Assembly: GCF_000344135.1 (NCBI RefSeq)
Contig: NZ_BAOP01000007.1
Span: 1 to 64,000 of the forward strand
Source of the DNA: Gordonia malaquae NBRC 108250
Lineage (GTDB): Bacteria > Actinomycetota > Actinomycetes > Mycobacteriales > Mycobacteriaceae
Length of the DNA stretch: 64,000 bases
Reading direction: 5' to 3'
Position numbers and translations under genes: made by a program. Below are positions 33,048 to 44,130 of this stretch, piece after piece. Position 1 is the stretch's first letter. Each line of letters starts with the position of its first letter. Below the pieces are notes generated by a model. It was not told where the DNA came from, searched no databases, and was given only the letters and a program-made list of their open reading frames with translations.

Positions 33048-33171
33048 GTCACCGATAGTTACACGCTTCTTCGGTTACCTGCACGTCTACCCACGAGTAG
33101 TTTTCCGGCCCCTGACCTGCTCGCAACATGCCGGTTCCGTGGCGGGTTCTCGGTCTCACCTTCCGCAAAGT

Positions 33172-33185
33172 TAGAACACGTTCTA
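33172..33185 (+). promoter_or_regulatory. KstR operator upstream of the acyl-CoA ligase gene
   Basis: TAGAACACGTTCTA matches TnnAACnnGTTnnA exactly and is a full palindrome. It lies 11 bases before the ATG at 33197, so a bound repressor would cover the promoter or start. Confidence 0.88.
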
Positions 33186-33196
33186 GTGTGGATCTC

Positions 33197-34822
33197 ATGA
33201 GTGGAGAACAGTCAGTCCTGGCAGCCGATCAGCTGCTGCATACACCCGTGCATCTGGGCGACCTGATGGTCGCCGCACTCAAACGGCACGCCAACAGTCC
33301 TGTCCTGCAACTCGGCGACGTTGAGCTCACCGGCCGTCAGATGGCCGATGCGATCAGTCAGTACGTCCAGGCGTGTGAGGCGCTCGGATCCGGTACCGGT
33401 ACCGCCGTCGGCTTGCTCGCGCTCAATCGTCCAGAGGTCCTGTTCGTCATCGGCGCCGGTCAGACGCAGGGTTGGCGGCGCACCGCACTGCACCCGCTCG
33501 GTTCGCTCGACGATCACGCGTACGTCCTTTCGGACGCGGGTGTCTCGACGCTGATCATCGACCCGGTTCCGATGTTCGTCGACCGCGCCGTCGCACTTCT
33601 GGAGAAGGTCGACAGCCTCACCCAGATCCTCACGCTCGGACCCGTGCCGGACGCTCTTGTCGGATCGGCTGTCGACGTCATAGCCGCAGCGGCCGAATAC
33701 CCGGTCCAGCCGCTGACTGCGAAGGTCCTCGACCCCGAGCACGTCGTCTCCATCACCTACACCGGCGGAACCACCGGCAAGCCGAAGGGCGTGGTCGGAA
33801 CGGCCCGCGCGATGTCGACGATGACGCAGATCCAGTTGGCCGAGTGGGAGTGGCCCGAGCGTCCGCGGTTCCTGATGTGCACGCCGCTGTCGCACGCAGG
33901 CGCCGCCTTCTTCGTGCCGACCCTGATCAAGGGCGGCACGATGATCGTCCTCGCCAAGTTCGACCCCGCCGAGGTCCTCGCCACCATCGAACGGGAACGG
34001 ATCACGGCGACGATGCTCGTTCCGTCGATGCTGTACGCGCTGATGGATCACCCCGACGCCCAGACCCGCGACCTCTCGTCGCTCGAGACCGTCTACTACG
34101 GTGCGTCTCCGATCAATCCGGTCCGTCTCGCGGAGGCGATCGAGCGTTTCGGTCCGATCTTCGCCCAGTACTACGGCCAGTCCGAGAGCCCGATGGTCAT
34201 CAGCTACCTGCGCAAGGACGAGCACGACAAGGCTCGTCTCGGCAGCTGTGGTCGGCCTTCGGCGTTCCTTCGGACCAAGCTCGCCGGACCAGACGGCGAG
34301 CCGGTCGCGCAGGGCGAGCCGGGCGAGATCTGTGTGTCCGGGCCGCTGCTCGCGGGCGGGTACCTCGGCCTTCCGGAGCAGACCGCCGAGACGTTCCGCG
34401 ACGGCTGGCTGCACACCGGTGACGTCGCGCGCGAGGACGAGGACGGTTTCTGGTTCATCGTCGACCGCACCAAGGACATGATCGTGACCGGCGGATTCAA
34501 CGTCTTCCCCCGCGAAGTGGAGGACGTGATCGCCGAACATCCGTCGGTTGCTCAGGTCGGCGTGATCGGAGTTCCCGACGAGAAGTGGGGAGAGGCCGTC
34601 ACCGCCGTCGTGGTGCTTCGGCCTGACGCAGACTCGTCCGACGACGCGAAGGCCGCGGTCACTGCCGCCGTTCAGTCGGCGGTCAAGGACCGCAAGGGGG
34701 CCGTGCAGTCGCCGAAGCAGGTCGTCTTCGCCGACGCCCTCCCGCTGACCGCGCTCGGCAAGCCCGACAAGAAGGCCCTCCGCGCTCAGTTCTGGGAAGG
34801 CCAGGGCCGCTCCGTCGGCTGA
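33197..34822 (+). CDS. FadD8-like acyl-CoA ligase with KstR-type control
   Basis: The 541-aa ligase has YTGGTTGKPKGVVGTARAMS (about 195), YYGQSESPMVISYL, GWLHTGDVAREDEDGFWF and KDMIVTGGFNVFPREVEDVI, ending with ALGKPDKKALRAQFW (adenylation lysine). Its start (LGDLMVAALKRHANSPVLQL) recalls mycobacterial FadD8 more than FadD17 or FadD19. The perfect KstR-type box places it in the sterol regulon, but no sterol-specific substrate is known to me for this branch. A strong terminator follows, so it is monocistronic. Confidence 0.85.
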   Translation: MSGEQSVLAADQLLHTPVHLGDLMVAALKRHANSPVLQLGDVELTGRQMADAISQYVQACEALGSGTGTAVGLLALNRPEVLFVIGAGQTQGWRRTALHPLGSLDDHAYVLSDAGVSTLIIDPVPMFVDRAVALLEKVDSLTQILTLGPVPDALVGSAVDVIAAAAEYPVQPLTAKVLDPEHVVSITYTGGTTGKPKGVVGTARAMSTMTQIQLAEWEWPERPRFLMCTPLSHAGAAFFVPTLIKGGTMIVLAKFDPAEVLATIERERITATMLVPSMLYALMDHPDAQTRDLSSLETVYYGASPINPVRLAEAIERFGPIFAQYYGQSESPMVISYLRKDEHDKARLGSCGRPSAFLRTKLAGPDGEPVAQGEPGEICVSGPLLAGGYLGLPEQTAETFRDGWLHTGDVAREDEDGFWFIVDRTKDMIVTGGFNVFPREVEDVIAEHPSVAQVGVIGVPDEKWGEAVTAVVVLRPDADSSDDAKAAVTAAVQSAVKDRKGAVQSPKQVVFADALPLTALGKPDKKALRAQFWEGQGRSVG

Positions 34823-34834
34823 CGATCTAAACAC

Positions 34835-34891
34835 CGGTCTATCCATTGAGGTCCGCTGGCACTATGCCGGCGGACCTCAATGGATAGACCG
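34835..34891. terminator. Strong bidirectional terminator
   Basis: A perfect 22-bp stem (34835-34856 with 34870-34891) and a 13-base loop lies between the ligase stop and the convergent hypothetical gene ending at 34902. Confidence 0.85.
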
Positions 34892-34901
34892 ACCTTCGGG
34901 A

Positions 34902-35315
34902 CTACCGCGGAAACATCCTGTCGAAGTCGGCCATCGTCTTCGGACCCGGAGGAAATGCGGGGACATGCCACCAGACGATGTCGCCGGGTTCGGCGGGATG
35001 GGTCTTGCCCGGTTCCATGACGTCGATCAGGATGAGCCATTGTGCGAACTCTTGTGGGCTGCCGGGGTATCCGTAGTCGTAGTCGCCGAGGGTGATGTCG
35101 GTGTGCATACCTCGAATTCGGCCGCCGTCGTCGTGACTCAGGTATGTGAACAGGACATACAGGTCGGTATTGATGATCTCGGCTCGGTGAATCTGCAGGT
35201 CGCTGCGCTGGGTGTTGCGGAGTATCTCCACGACGGCTGCACCTACCTCGCACCACTGTTCGTAGCTGAGTTCGGTCGCTTTGCGGTACCGCCCGTCGGT
35301 GAGTGTCGGATCCAC
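34902..35315 (-). CDS. Hypothetical protein
   Basis: The 137-aa product is acidic and rich in aromatics, with no signal peptide or membrane segment (ELSYEQWCEVGAAVVEILRN, GMHTDITLGDYDYGYPGSPQ, DIVWWHVPAFPPGPKTMADF). I do not recognise the family. GTG 35315 is preceded by a good GGAGG. It may pair with a secreted or toxin-like partner, but nothing nearby suggests one. Confidence 0.65.
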   Translation of the reverse strand: MDPTLTDGRYRKATELSYEQWCEVGAAVVEILRNTQRSDLQIHRAEIINTDLYVLFTYLSHDDGGRIRGMHTDITLGDYDYGYPGSPQEFAQWLILIDVMEPGKTHPAEPGDIVWWHVPAFPPGPKTMADFDRMFPR

Positions 35316-35435
35316 GTCTGCCTCCTGTAGTCGTCACTTGATCCTGGCATGTCGGACGACGCGCTCTGCGCCCGTGCAGGGGCGTGCCGACCGCAGTACA
35401 GTCCCTTTCGGGTCGACGGCGACGAAGGGGGCGGC

Positions 35436-36362
35436 ATGCGGAAGACGATTGCGGCATCGGTACTGGTAGCGGGTCTGGCCGCGGCGACGGTTGTGGCGCC
35501 GACTGCATCAGCGTCGCCGGCATGCACCACGTCGTCCGTCCGCACTCTGATCCCGGCGCCTGTTCCAGTGCTCAGCTGGGTGGAGAACCTCGGCTACGAC
35601 AAGGCCGGAGGCCTTTGGGTCTCGAGGGTGCAGCAGAACGTCGTCGAACGGTACGACGCCCGGGGCCGAAAGACGGGGACGGTTCGTGTCGACTCGCCCG
35701 GAGCGGTCCGGCTCGGCCCGAACGGCCGGATGTACGTGACGTCGGGAGACACCACGATCAACATGATTCCGGGTCTGCCGCTTCGTGGCCGCATCATCTC
35801 GTTCGATCCGACAGCGGCGAAGCCGACGGCACGCACTGTCGCGCGCGGCCTGGGAATGCCGAACGGCATGGCGATCACTCGCGACGGAACCATGTATGTC
35901 GCCGACTCGAACCTCGGCGTGGTCAAGGTCCGCAAGGACGGCTCGATCGACCGCAGCTGGACTGTCCGCGCGCCCAAGAACCTCGCGCCGAATGCAACGG
36001 TGAACGGCACAGGCATGAACGGCATCGTGATCAGCGGCAGAGTCGCGTACGTGACGATGACGCAGAGTCTCACCGGTCGTGTCCTGCGGATTCCGCTAGA
36101 AGACCCGAGTAAGACGCGCGTCGCGGCCGACCTGACCTCGCCGTGGCCGGGAGTGGTCGACGACATCGCTCTCGTGGGCGACAGCACGATCGCTGCGGCC
36201 ACCACCACTGGCCAACTGATCGTCGTCGATCTGCCGACAGGCAAGCGTTGCGCTGTGAACGCGGGCCGTCCGATCACCTCGGTGGCACTGGCACCCGACA
36301 AGCGTTCGCTGGTCCTCGGTTCCGAAGACGGCACTGTAGCGGAGCTGACGGGTCGACGGTGA
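35436..36362 (+). CDS. Secreted SMP-30-like beta-propeller protein
   Basis: The 308-aa product has a signal peptide (RKTIAASVLVAGLAAATVVA, cleavage after ASA near 27) and repeated beta-propeller strands of the SMP-30/gluconolactonase type (GPNGRMYVTSGDT, GMPNGMAITRDGTMYVADSN, SVALAPDKRSLVLGSEDGTV). GAAGGGGG precedes ATG 35436. The stop overlaps the MepB-like gene start (GTGA). A lactonase or binding function is possible; the metal ligands are not clearly placed. Confidence 0.75.
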   Translation: MRKTIAASVLVAGLAAATVVAPTASASPACTTSSVRTLIPAPVPVLSWVENLGYDKAGGLWVSRVQQNVVERYDARGRKTGTVRVDSPGAVRLGPNGRMYVTSGDTTINMIPGLPLRGRIISFDPTAAKPTARTVARGLGMPNGMAITRDGTMYVADSNLGVVKVRKDGSIDRSWTVRAPKNLAPNATVNGTGMNGIVISGRVAYVTMTQSLTGRVLRIPLEDPSKTRVAADLTSPWPGVVDDIALVGDSTIAAATTTGQLIVVDLPTGKRCAVNAGRPITSVALAPDKRSLVLGSEDGTVAELTGRR

Positions 36363-36778
36363 GCGACTGGTACTTCGGAGACGATGCGGAACTGACTCCG
36401 GACACCAGCAACATCGACTACGCGGGGCGGATTGCGCGAGTCGGTCGCGAGGTGTGGCGAGTCCGGACTGCGCGGATCACTCCGACGAAGCCGGGAGCAT
36501 TCGTCGCGGTCTGGAGGCGTGCAGCAGACGGTGGCACGGAACCGTTTCCTTCAGACGAACCGATCACTGGGCTTCTCGTGTTCGTCGAGGACGGAGATCA
36601 CGAGGGTGTATTCGCATTCACTTTGAACGATCTTGAACGTCTGAAGATCACGGCATCACCCACGTCTCCGGGAAAGCGCGGCTTTCGGGTGTACCCGGAG
36701 TGGGTCGACGGTCTCAATCCGCAGGCGACGCGGACTCAGCGTGCGCAGGCGGCGGCATTCATCGCTCGACACGACTGA
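36359..36778 (+). CDS. MepB-family protein
   Basis: The 139-aa protein matches the MepB family known from staphylococci: YAGRIARVGREVWRVRTARI, TPTKPGAFVAVWRRAADG, and GFRVYPEWVDGLNPQATRTQ at the end. Function is not established; structures suggest a DNA-binding-like fold. GTG 36359 overlaps the upstream stop, so it is translated with the propeller gene, an odd pairing of a secreted and a cytosolic protein. Confidence 0.78.
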   Translation: MSDWYFGDDAELTPDTSNIDYAGRIARVGREVWRVRTARITPTKPGAFVAVWRRAADGGTEPFPSDEPITGLLVFVEDGDHEGVFAFTLNDLERLKITASPTSPGKRGFRVYPEWVDGLNPQATRTQRAQAAAFIARHD

Positions 36779-36793
36779 TGCCCACCCGCGCCG

Positions 36794-37273
36794 TCAAGCA
36801 GGCGAGCAGATGACCACCGGGATCACGCGGTCGGTCCACGCCGCGTAGGTGTCGAAGTCTGCGTACAACTCCACCAGGCGCGGCCAGAGTTCGGCGCGTT
36901 CGACGTCATCGGCGATGCGCGCGATGTACGCCTTCGAATCGGAGCCGATCTGGATCTGGACCGACGGGTCGGCGCGAACGTTGTAGTACCACGCCGGGTT
37001 CTTCGGCAGTCCACCCTGCGAGGCGACGACCACGATGTCGTCGCCGTCGGTGAGGTAGAGCAGCGGAACCGTGCGGGCCTCGCCCGACTTGCGGCCCGTG
37101 CTCGTGAGCAGGCAGACCGGCGTCGGCTTCTTGAGTGCCGCGCCGACCCGCCACGTCCCGCCGAGACGCCCGCCGGTCAGCTTGTACAGCCGCGTGTTGA
37201 GGCGCGACCCGATCTTGATGATTCGTCCGACGATCGGTGAATCAAGCTGCGCCGGACGGGCGTTGGCATCCAT
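36794..37273 (-). CDS. ddn: Ddn-like deazaflavin (F420)-dependent nitroreductase
   Basis: The 159-aa protein belongs to the F420-dependent split-barrel family of Ddn (Rv3547), which activates nitroimidazoles and reduces quinones: GGTWRVGAALKKPTPVCLLT, TGRKSGEARTVPLLYLTDGD, VVVASQGGLPKNPAWYYNVR, and the C-terminal YADFDTYAAWTDRVIPVVIC. It follows fadA5 by 4 bases on the same strand, as Rv3547 sits beside fadA5 in Mycobacterium. This supports both the name and membership of the steroid locus. Confidence 0.88.
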   Translation of the reverse strand: MDANARPAQLDSPIVGRIIKIGSRLNTRLYKLTGGRLGGTWRVGAALKKPTPVCLLTSTGRKSGEARTVPLLYLTDGDDIVVVASQGGLPKNPAWYYNVRADPSVQIQIGSDSKAYIARIADDVERAELWPRLVELYADFDTYAAWTDRVIPVVICSPA

Positions 37274-37277
37274 GACG

Positions 37278-39884
<2,607 letters not shown>

Positions 39885-39888
<4 letters not shown>

Positions 39889-40325
39889 GTGACGCTCCCG
39901 CCTACCTGAACATCGACCGCGAGAATCATCCCGCGGTGCTCGCCGGACGCCGATCGCGTGAAGCGGTCGAGGCCCGCGACAAGGAGGCGTGGCTGGCGAA
40001 CTTCGCGGCCGACGGATCCGTCGAGGATCCCGTCGGGCCGTCGATGTTCGACGAGGACGGCGTCGGTCACCGAGGAGCGGACGGACTGTCCGCGTTCTGG
40101 GACAAGACGATCGGCACCACTGAGAAGCTTGAGTTCCTCTTCGACAAGGAGGTGATCTGCGGCAACGAGGTGGCGTACATCGGCAAGATCGTCACTCATA
40201 TCGCAGGCCACATCTCCGAGGCCGAAGGTGTTTTCACCTACAAGGCCGACGCCAACGGCGACCTGCTCGCTCTCCGCGCGTTCTGGGAGGTCGAGGCGAC
40301 GATGAAGTCGCTGCGCAAGGCCTGA
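39885..40325 (+). CDS. Ketosteroid isomerase-like (SnoaL/NTF2) protein
   Basis: The 146-aa NTF2-like protein (AYLNIDRENHPAVLAGRRSR, ARDKEAWLANFAADGSVEDP, GVFTYKADANGDLLALRAFW) is coupled to cyp125 through a TTGA overlap. The aspartate in SVEDPVGPSMFD occupies the place where steroid delta-isomerases keep a catalytic acid. With its context, a steroid isomerase or binding role is plausible but unproven. The TTG start is chosen because it overlaps the stop and yields MSDAPAYLN. Confidence 0.78.
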
Positions 40326-40346
40326 TGCGTCACTGAAGTCTCTGCA

Positions 40347-40386
40347 ACGGAGCCCCGTCCATTCACCTGAATGGGCGGGGCTCCGT
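40347..40386. terminator. Terminator after the cyp125 operon
   Basis: A 19-bp stem with one G·U pair (40347-40365 with 40368-40386) lies 21 bases after the stop. Confidence 0.8.
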
Positions 40387-40417
40387 CGTCGGTCGATGCC
40401 CGATTACATTACGAGGC

Positions 40418-40903
40418 ATGGGAATTGTCGCTTCTTACGTCATGCTCGACGACGGCGCTCTCGACCGCCTGCTCGCCGGCCCGGAGTCCGACGGCTGGGA
40501 CGACTTCGAGTACGGGGACGACGAGATGGAAGACCTCGACAAGTTCTGGGACGCACTCCACGTCGCGCTGACCGGAGTGACGACCCTCGATGCCAACGAC
40601 GGCGATCCTCTCAGTCAGGCGATCCTCGGTGTGCGTGAGTTGGACGAGGACAACGAGTCCGAGTTCGTCGCGGTGATCGGAAAGGGCGACGTGCCTCGGA
40701 TCCTGGCTGCACTGCGGTCGGTCGACATCGATGGCACGATCGCTCACCTGAATCCGTCGGAGAAGGTTCGGGAGGCGACGTACCCGGACGGGATCTGGGA
40801 CCTGGGCCTCGAGGGTGTTCTCCCGAAAGTGTTCGGATTGCTCGTGGCCTTCTACGAACGTGCCGCTGCGGCGGGCGCGAACGTCGCCATCGGAATGGAG
40901 TGA
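40418..40903 (+). CDS. DUF1877 (YfbM-like) family protein
   Basis: The 161-aa acidic protein fits DUF1877: GIVASYVMLDDGALDRLLAG, DLDKFWDALHVALTGVTTLD, TYPDGIWDLGLEGVLPKVFG and LLVAFYERAAAAGANVAIGM. No function is established. TACATT at 40405-40410 lies 7 bases before the ATG, so a leaderless start is likely. Confidence 0.85.
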   Translation: MGIVASYVMLDDGALDRLLAGPESDGWDDFEYGDDEMEDLDKFWDALHVALTGVTTLDANDGDPLSQAILGVRELDEDNESEFVAVIGKGDVPRILAALRSVDIDGTIAHLNPSEKVREATYPDGIWDLGLEGVLPKVFGLLVAFYERAAAAGANVAIGME

Positions 40904-40908
40904 GACAC

Positions 40909-40956
40909 AGACATGGCGTGGAATCGACCTGTGAGAGTCGATTCCACGCTATGTCT
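40909..40956. terminator. Terminator between convergent DUF1877 and DoxX genes
   Basis: A 20-bp stem with one wobble pair (40909-40928 with 40937-40956) and an 8-base loop lies between the two stops. Confidence 0.8.
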
Positions 40957-40973
40957 GTTGTCGCGGGGTCGGG

Positions 40974-41402
40974 CTACTTCTGCGAGGGAGTGAACCGCTT
41001 GGCGACGTGGCCGTCGACCGAGAGGACGCCCTGCTGGGCGATCGCGACGGCGATCAGGCCTGCGATCAGGGCGAGCGGGAGCTCGTAGCCGCCGTCGCCG
41101 GCCCAGAAGCCGAAGTCGATGTGGGCGATGAAGATCGCACCGATCATGTTGAAGATCAGGAGCAGAGCGAAGAGCGGGACCGCGATGCCCGCGATCAGGG
41201 CGATGCCGCCGACGAACTCGAGGATCGCAGCGACCCATGCCGACAGTGTCGGGAACGGCGCGCCCATCATGTCGAAGTTGGTGGCGACGTTGTCCATGCC
41301 GTAGACGAAGAACTTCTGGCAGCCGTGAGCCAGGAAGATGATGCCGAGGATGATGCGGGCGATTGCCGTGGAGAGGCCCTGCGCGTGCTTGAGGGGATTC
41401 AT
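40974..41402 (-). CDS. DoxX-family membrane protein
   Basis: The 142-aa protein has four predicted membrane helices, with IARIILGIIFLAHGCQKFFV first and LEFVGGIALIAGIAVPLFAL and LLIFNMIGAIFIAHIDFGFW following, which is the DoxX pattern. Some relatives take part in thiol or redox stress defence in mycobacteria. It is divergent from an HxlR-type regulator with an inverted repeat between them, so the regulator probably controls it. Confidence 0.88.
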   Translation of the reverse strand: MNPLKHAQGLSTAIARIILGIIFLAHGCQKFFVYGMDNVATNFDMMGAPFPTLSAWVAAILEFVGGIALIAGIAVPLFALLLIFNMIGAIFIAHIDFGFWAGDGGYELPLALIAGLIAVAIAQQGVLSVDGHVAKRFTPSQK

Positions 41403-41416
41403 GCCATGATCTCACC

Positions 41417-41433
41417 ACTTACCTTTTGTAAGT
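41417..41433. promoter_or_regulatory. Candidate HxlR operator
   Basis: ACTTAC (41417-41422) and GTAAGT (41428-41433) form a perfect inverted repeat with a 5-base spacer, midway between doxX and hxlR. It would overlap the -35 region of a hxlR promoter whose -10 is TAGATT at 41448-41453. Confidence 0.65.
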
Positions 41434-41460
41434 TCAAGTCGGAGGCGTAGATTGATCGGC

Positions 41461-41811
41461 GTGTCCGAATCTGCAGCCCTCCCGTACGACGTGTTCGCCA
41501 AGGCGTGCCCGTCACGCAGCGTGTTCGAACACGTCACGGGTAAGTGGGGCGCACTCGTCCTCGGACGTCTCACGCGGACCCCTCAGCGCTTCGGTCAGAT
41601 TCGTGCGCAGGTGGACGGGATCAGCGATCGCCTGCTGACCCAGACGCTCCGGACGTTGTGCGACGATCACCTCGTGGTCCGCAGTGTTCCGGCAGACAGC
41701 CCTGGACACCCCGTCTACCAGCTCACCGAGGCGGGCGACGACGTCGCGTTCGCCGTGCGCTCCCTCATCACCTCCGTCGAGAACGCAATGACGCGCGGCG
41801 CCGGAGCCTGA
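41461..41811 (+). CDS. HxlR-family transcriptional regulator
   Basis: The 116-aa winged-helix protein has the HxlR features ACPSRSVFEHVTGKWGALVL, LTRTPQRFGQIRAQVDGISD and RLLTQTLRTLCDDHLVVRSV. The cysteine near the N-terminus often senses electrophiles or oxidants. GTG 41461 fits a leaderless start (TAGATT ends 7 bases earlier). TTG 41452 is an alternative with GGAGG at 41441-41445. It likely represses itself and the divergent doxX gene through the inverted repeat between them. Confidence 0.87.
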   Translation: MSESAALPYDVFAKACPSRSVFEHVTGKWGALVLGRLTRTPQRFGQIRAQVDGISDRLLTQTLRTLCDDHLVVRSVPADSPGHPVYQLTEAGDDVAFAVRSLITSVENAMTRGAGA

Positions 41812-41850
41812 ACTCCGACGCCGCGCGCCACATGTCGCCTCGCTCCCTGA

Positions 41851-41888
41851 GCGGATTCACCTCCCGCTCCCCGAGCGGAGTCGAGGGG
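41851..41888. repeat. 38-bp dispersed repeat, intergenic copy
   Basis: This segment is nearly identical to 44639-44676, and bases 41861-41888 are fully identical to 44649-44676. It contains CCGCTCCCCGAGCGG, a small hairpin. A degenerate extra copy (CGCTCCCTGAGCG) lies at 41841-41853. It fills the gap between the convergent hxlR and ltp3 genes and may help terminate both. Confidence 0.8.
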
Positions 41889-41891
41889 GAA

Positions 41892-43067
41892 TCAGTGCTC
41901 CGGCTTGTCGGCGCCGACCACCCACATCGAGAAGTACTGCGATCCGCCGCCGTAGGCATGGCCGAAGGCCTTGCGGGCATCCGCGACCTGGTGTGCCCCG
42001 GCCTTGCCCATCACCTGGATTGCGGCTTCGGCGCAGCGGATCATTCCTGACGCGCCGATCGGGTTGGACGACAGAACGCCGCCCGATGCGTTGACCGGCA
42101 GCTTTCCGCCGATTGCAGTGTCGCCGGCTTCCGTCAGCTTCCAGCCCTCGTACTCGGGCATGAACCCGAGGTTCTCGAGCCACATCGGCTCGAACCACGA
42201 GAACGGCACGTAGATCTCAGCGGTGTCGATCTCTTGGAGGGGATTGGTGATGCCCGCGGCCTTCCACAGGGCGGCCGAGGCGTCTCGGCCCGCCTGCGGG
42301 CTGACGACGTTGCGATGCGCGTACGACAGCGGCTCGGTGCGCATGGCGGTCGCATGAATCCATGCGGCCGGTCGGCCTTCGGCGATGGCGTCGTCGGCGG
42401 CGGCCTCATCGGCGATCACCACGGCACACGCACCGTCGGACGACGGGCATGTCTCATCGAAGCGGATCGGATCCCACAGCATCTGCGAGGCGAGGACCGA
42501 CTCGACGGTGATGTCGGGCTGCTGCAGGTGCGCCAGCGGGTTCAGCGAACCGTTGAGTCGGTCCTTGGCGGCGACCATCGCACCGATGTGTCCGGGCGCC
42601 TTCGAGTTGTGGATGTACGAACGGACGTGCGGGGCGAAGAACCCGCCCGCGCCCGCGCCGACCGGCATCGTGAACGGCACCGGGATCGACAGCGCCCACA
42701 TGGCGTTCGACTCGGACTGCTTCTCCCATGACACGGCCAACACGCGGCGGTGCACACCACTGGTGACCAGCGACGTTCCGACGACGGCGGTCGACGCTCC
42801 GACAGACCCCGCGGTGTGGACGCGGATCAGTCGCTTGCCGACGGCTCCGATGGCTTCGGCCATGGCGAGCTCCGGCATCATGGAGCCCTCGAACAGGTCG
42901 GGCGCCTTGCCGATGACGATGGCGTCGATGTCCTCCAGGCTCACCTGGGCGTCGGCCAACGCGCGGTCGATGGCCTCGCGGCACATGCCCGCCATCGTCA
43001 CGTCGTTCCGCTTGGCGACGTACTTGGTCTGCCCCGTGCCCAGCACGGCGGCGCGATTGCGGCCCAT
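41892..43067 (-). CDS. ltp3: Ltp3, thiolase-like lipid-transfer protein (C24-branched sterols)
   Basis: The 391-aa thiolase-like protein matches mycobacterial Rv3523 (VLGTGQTKYVAKRNDVTMAG, IRVHTAGSVGASTAVVGTSL, ESNAMWALSIPVPFTMPVGA, LSSNPIGASGMIRCAEAAIQ, HAYGGGSQYFSMWVVGADKP). Ltp3 and Ltp4 are needed in Rhodococcus for breaking C24-branched sterol side chains, probably as aldol lyases working with DUF35 proteins. ATG 43067 overlaps the ltp4 stop by one base. The frame continues upstream inside ltp4 but that part is not coding. Confidence 0.92.
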   Translation of the reverse strand: MGRNRAAVLGTGQTKYVAKRNDVTMAGMCREAIDRALADAQVSLEDIDAIVIGKAPDLFEGSMMPELAMAEAIGAVGKRLIRVHTAGSVGASTAVVGTSLVTSGVHRRVLAVSWEKQSESNAMWALSIPVPFTMPVGAGAGGFFAPHVRSYIHNSKAPGHIGAMVAAKDRLNGSLNPLAHLQQPDITVESVLASQMLWDPIRFDETCPSSDGACAVVIADEAAADDAIAEGRPAAWIHATAMRTEPLSYAHRNVVSPQAGRDASAALWKAAGITNPLQEIDTAEIYVPFSWFEPMWLENLGFMPEYEGWKLTEAGDTAIGGKLPVNASGGVLSSNPIGASGMIRCAEAAIQVMGKAGAHQVADARKAFGHAYGGGSQYFSMWVVGADKPEH

Positions 43068-44107
43068 CAGTTGTCTCCGCCTTCCAGAGTGACGACCATG
43101 TTCTGTTGCAGCAGCGGTCCGCTGGTGGCGTGCGCCAATGCGGTGCGCGCCTGCCCGGTGTGGATCGCGTGCGCGGCGTAGCCGATCCGCTGCAGGCCCG
43201 CGGAGAAGAGCGCGTTGCCGCCCATGACGCCGCCGGACGGGTTGATCTGCGTCCGCTCGCCGAGGCCGAGCTCGTTGCGGACGATCAGTTCCTGATGCGT
43301 GTACGGCGCGTGGATCTCGGCGACGTCCACGTCGCGGCTGCGGGCGCCGAAGACGGTGTCGCCTGCCAGCTTGGTCGACGGTGACCGGGTGAGGTCGCGC
43401 GCCCCGAAGTTCGGGGTGTCGATCCGGTGATCCCAGCCGGTGATCCACGCCGGGTTCTCGACGAGTTCGCGTGCCCGCTCCTCGCTGGCGAGGACGATTG
43501 CGGCTGCGGCGTCCGCGTATGGTGCGATGTCGCTGCCGCGCAGAGGTTCACGGACGTACTCGGCGGTGAGCAACTCGTCGACGTTCGCACCGGTGGCTCG
43601 AGCGGCGACGGCGGCCATGTCGGCCTCCGACCATGCGCCGGCATCGATGCCCGCGCGTGCCTGCAGTCCGGCGAGCGACGGTGCGTCGGGCCACAGGGGA
43701 GCGACGGTGTACGGGTCGGTCTGCAGGGCGAGAACCTGGTCCATGTCGCCTGCGGACGACTTGCCGAAGCCGTAGGCGAGGGCGAGGTCGACCTCGCCGG
43801 TGGCGATCTTGACCCATGCCTCGTAGAGCGCCCAAGCGGCGTCCATCTCGACGTGCGACTCGTTGATCGGCGGGACCGCGCCGATGGCGTCGATCGCCGA
43901 GATGAATGAGAACGCGCGGCCTGCCAGGTAGTCGGACGAGCCGCTGCACCAGAAGTCGATGTCGGTGCGGCTGATGCCGAGGTCGGCGTAGAGCTTGTTG
44001 AAGCAGGGAATCAGCATCTCGACACCGTTGGTGGTGCCGGTGCTCTCCGGGACGTTGGCGCTGTGGGCGAAGCCCACGATTGCGATCCGCGGGAAGTTCG
44101 TGCTCAT
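43067..44107 (-). CDS. ltp4: Ltp4, thiolase-like lipid-transfer protein (C24-branched sterols)
   Basis: The 346-aa thiolase-like partner of Ltp3 matches Rv3522: IAIVGFAHSANVPESTGTTN, DFWCSGSSDYLAGRAFSFIS (cysteine in the thiolase position), VEMDAAWALYEAWVKIATGE, LGERTQINPSGGVMGGNALF. It probably forms a complex with Ltp3 and the DUF35 protein encoded just upstream. Spacing to the DUF35 gene is 23 bases. All three should be read from the KstR-type promoter at 45171. Confidence 0.9.
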   Translation of the reverse strand: MSTNFPRIAIVGFAHSANVPESTGTTNGVEMLIPCFNKLYADLGISRTDIDFWCSGSSDYLAGRAFSFISAIDAIGAVPPINESHVEMDAAWALYEAWVKIATGEVDLALAYGFGKSSAGDMDQVLALQTDPYTVAPLWPDAPSLAGLQARAGIDAGAWSEADMAAVAARATGANVDELLTAEYVREPLRGSDIAPYADAAAAIVLASEERARELVENPAWITGWDHRIDTPNFGARDLTRSPSTKLAGDTVFGARSRDVDVAEIHAPYTHQELIVRNELGLGERTQINPSGGVMGGNALFSAGLQRIGYAAHAIHTGQARTALAHATSGPLLQQNMVVTLEGGDN

Positions 44108-44130
44108 GTGTGTTTCTCTCCTCTCGCGGG

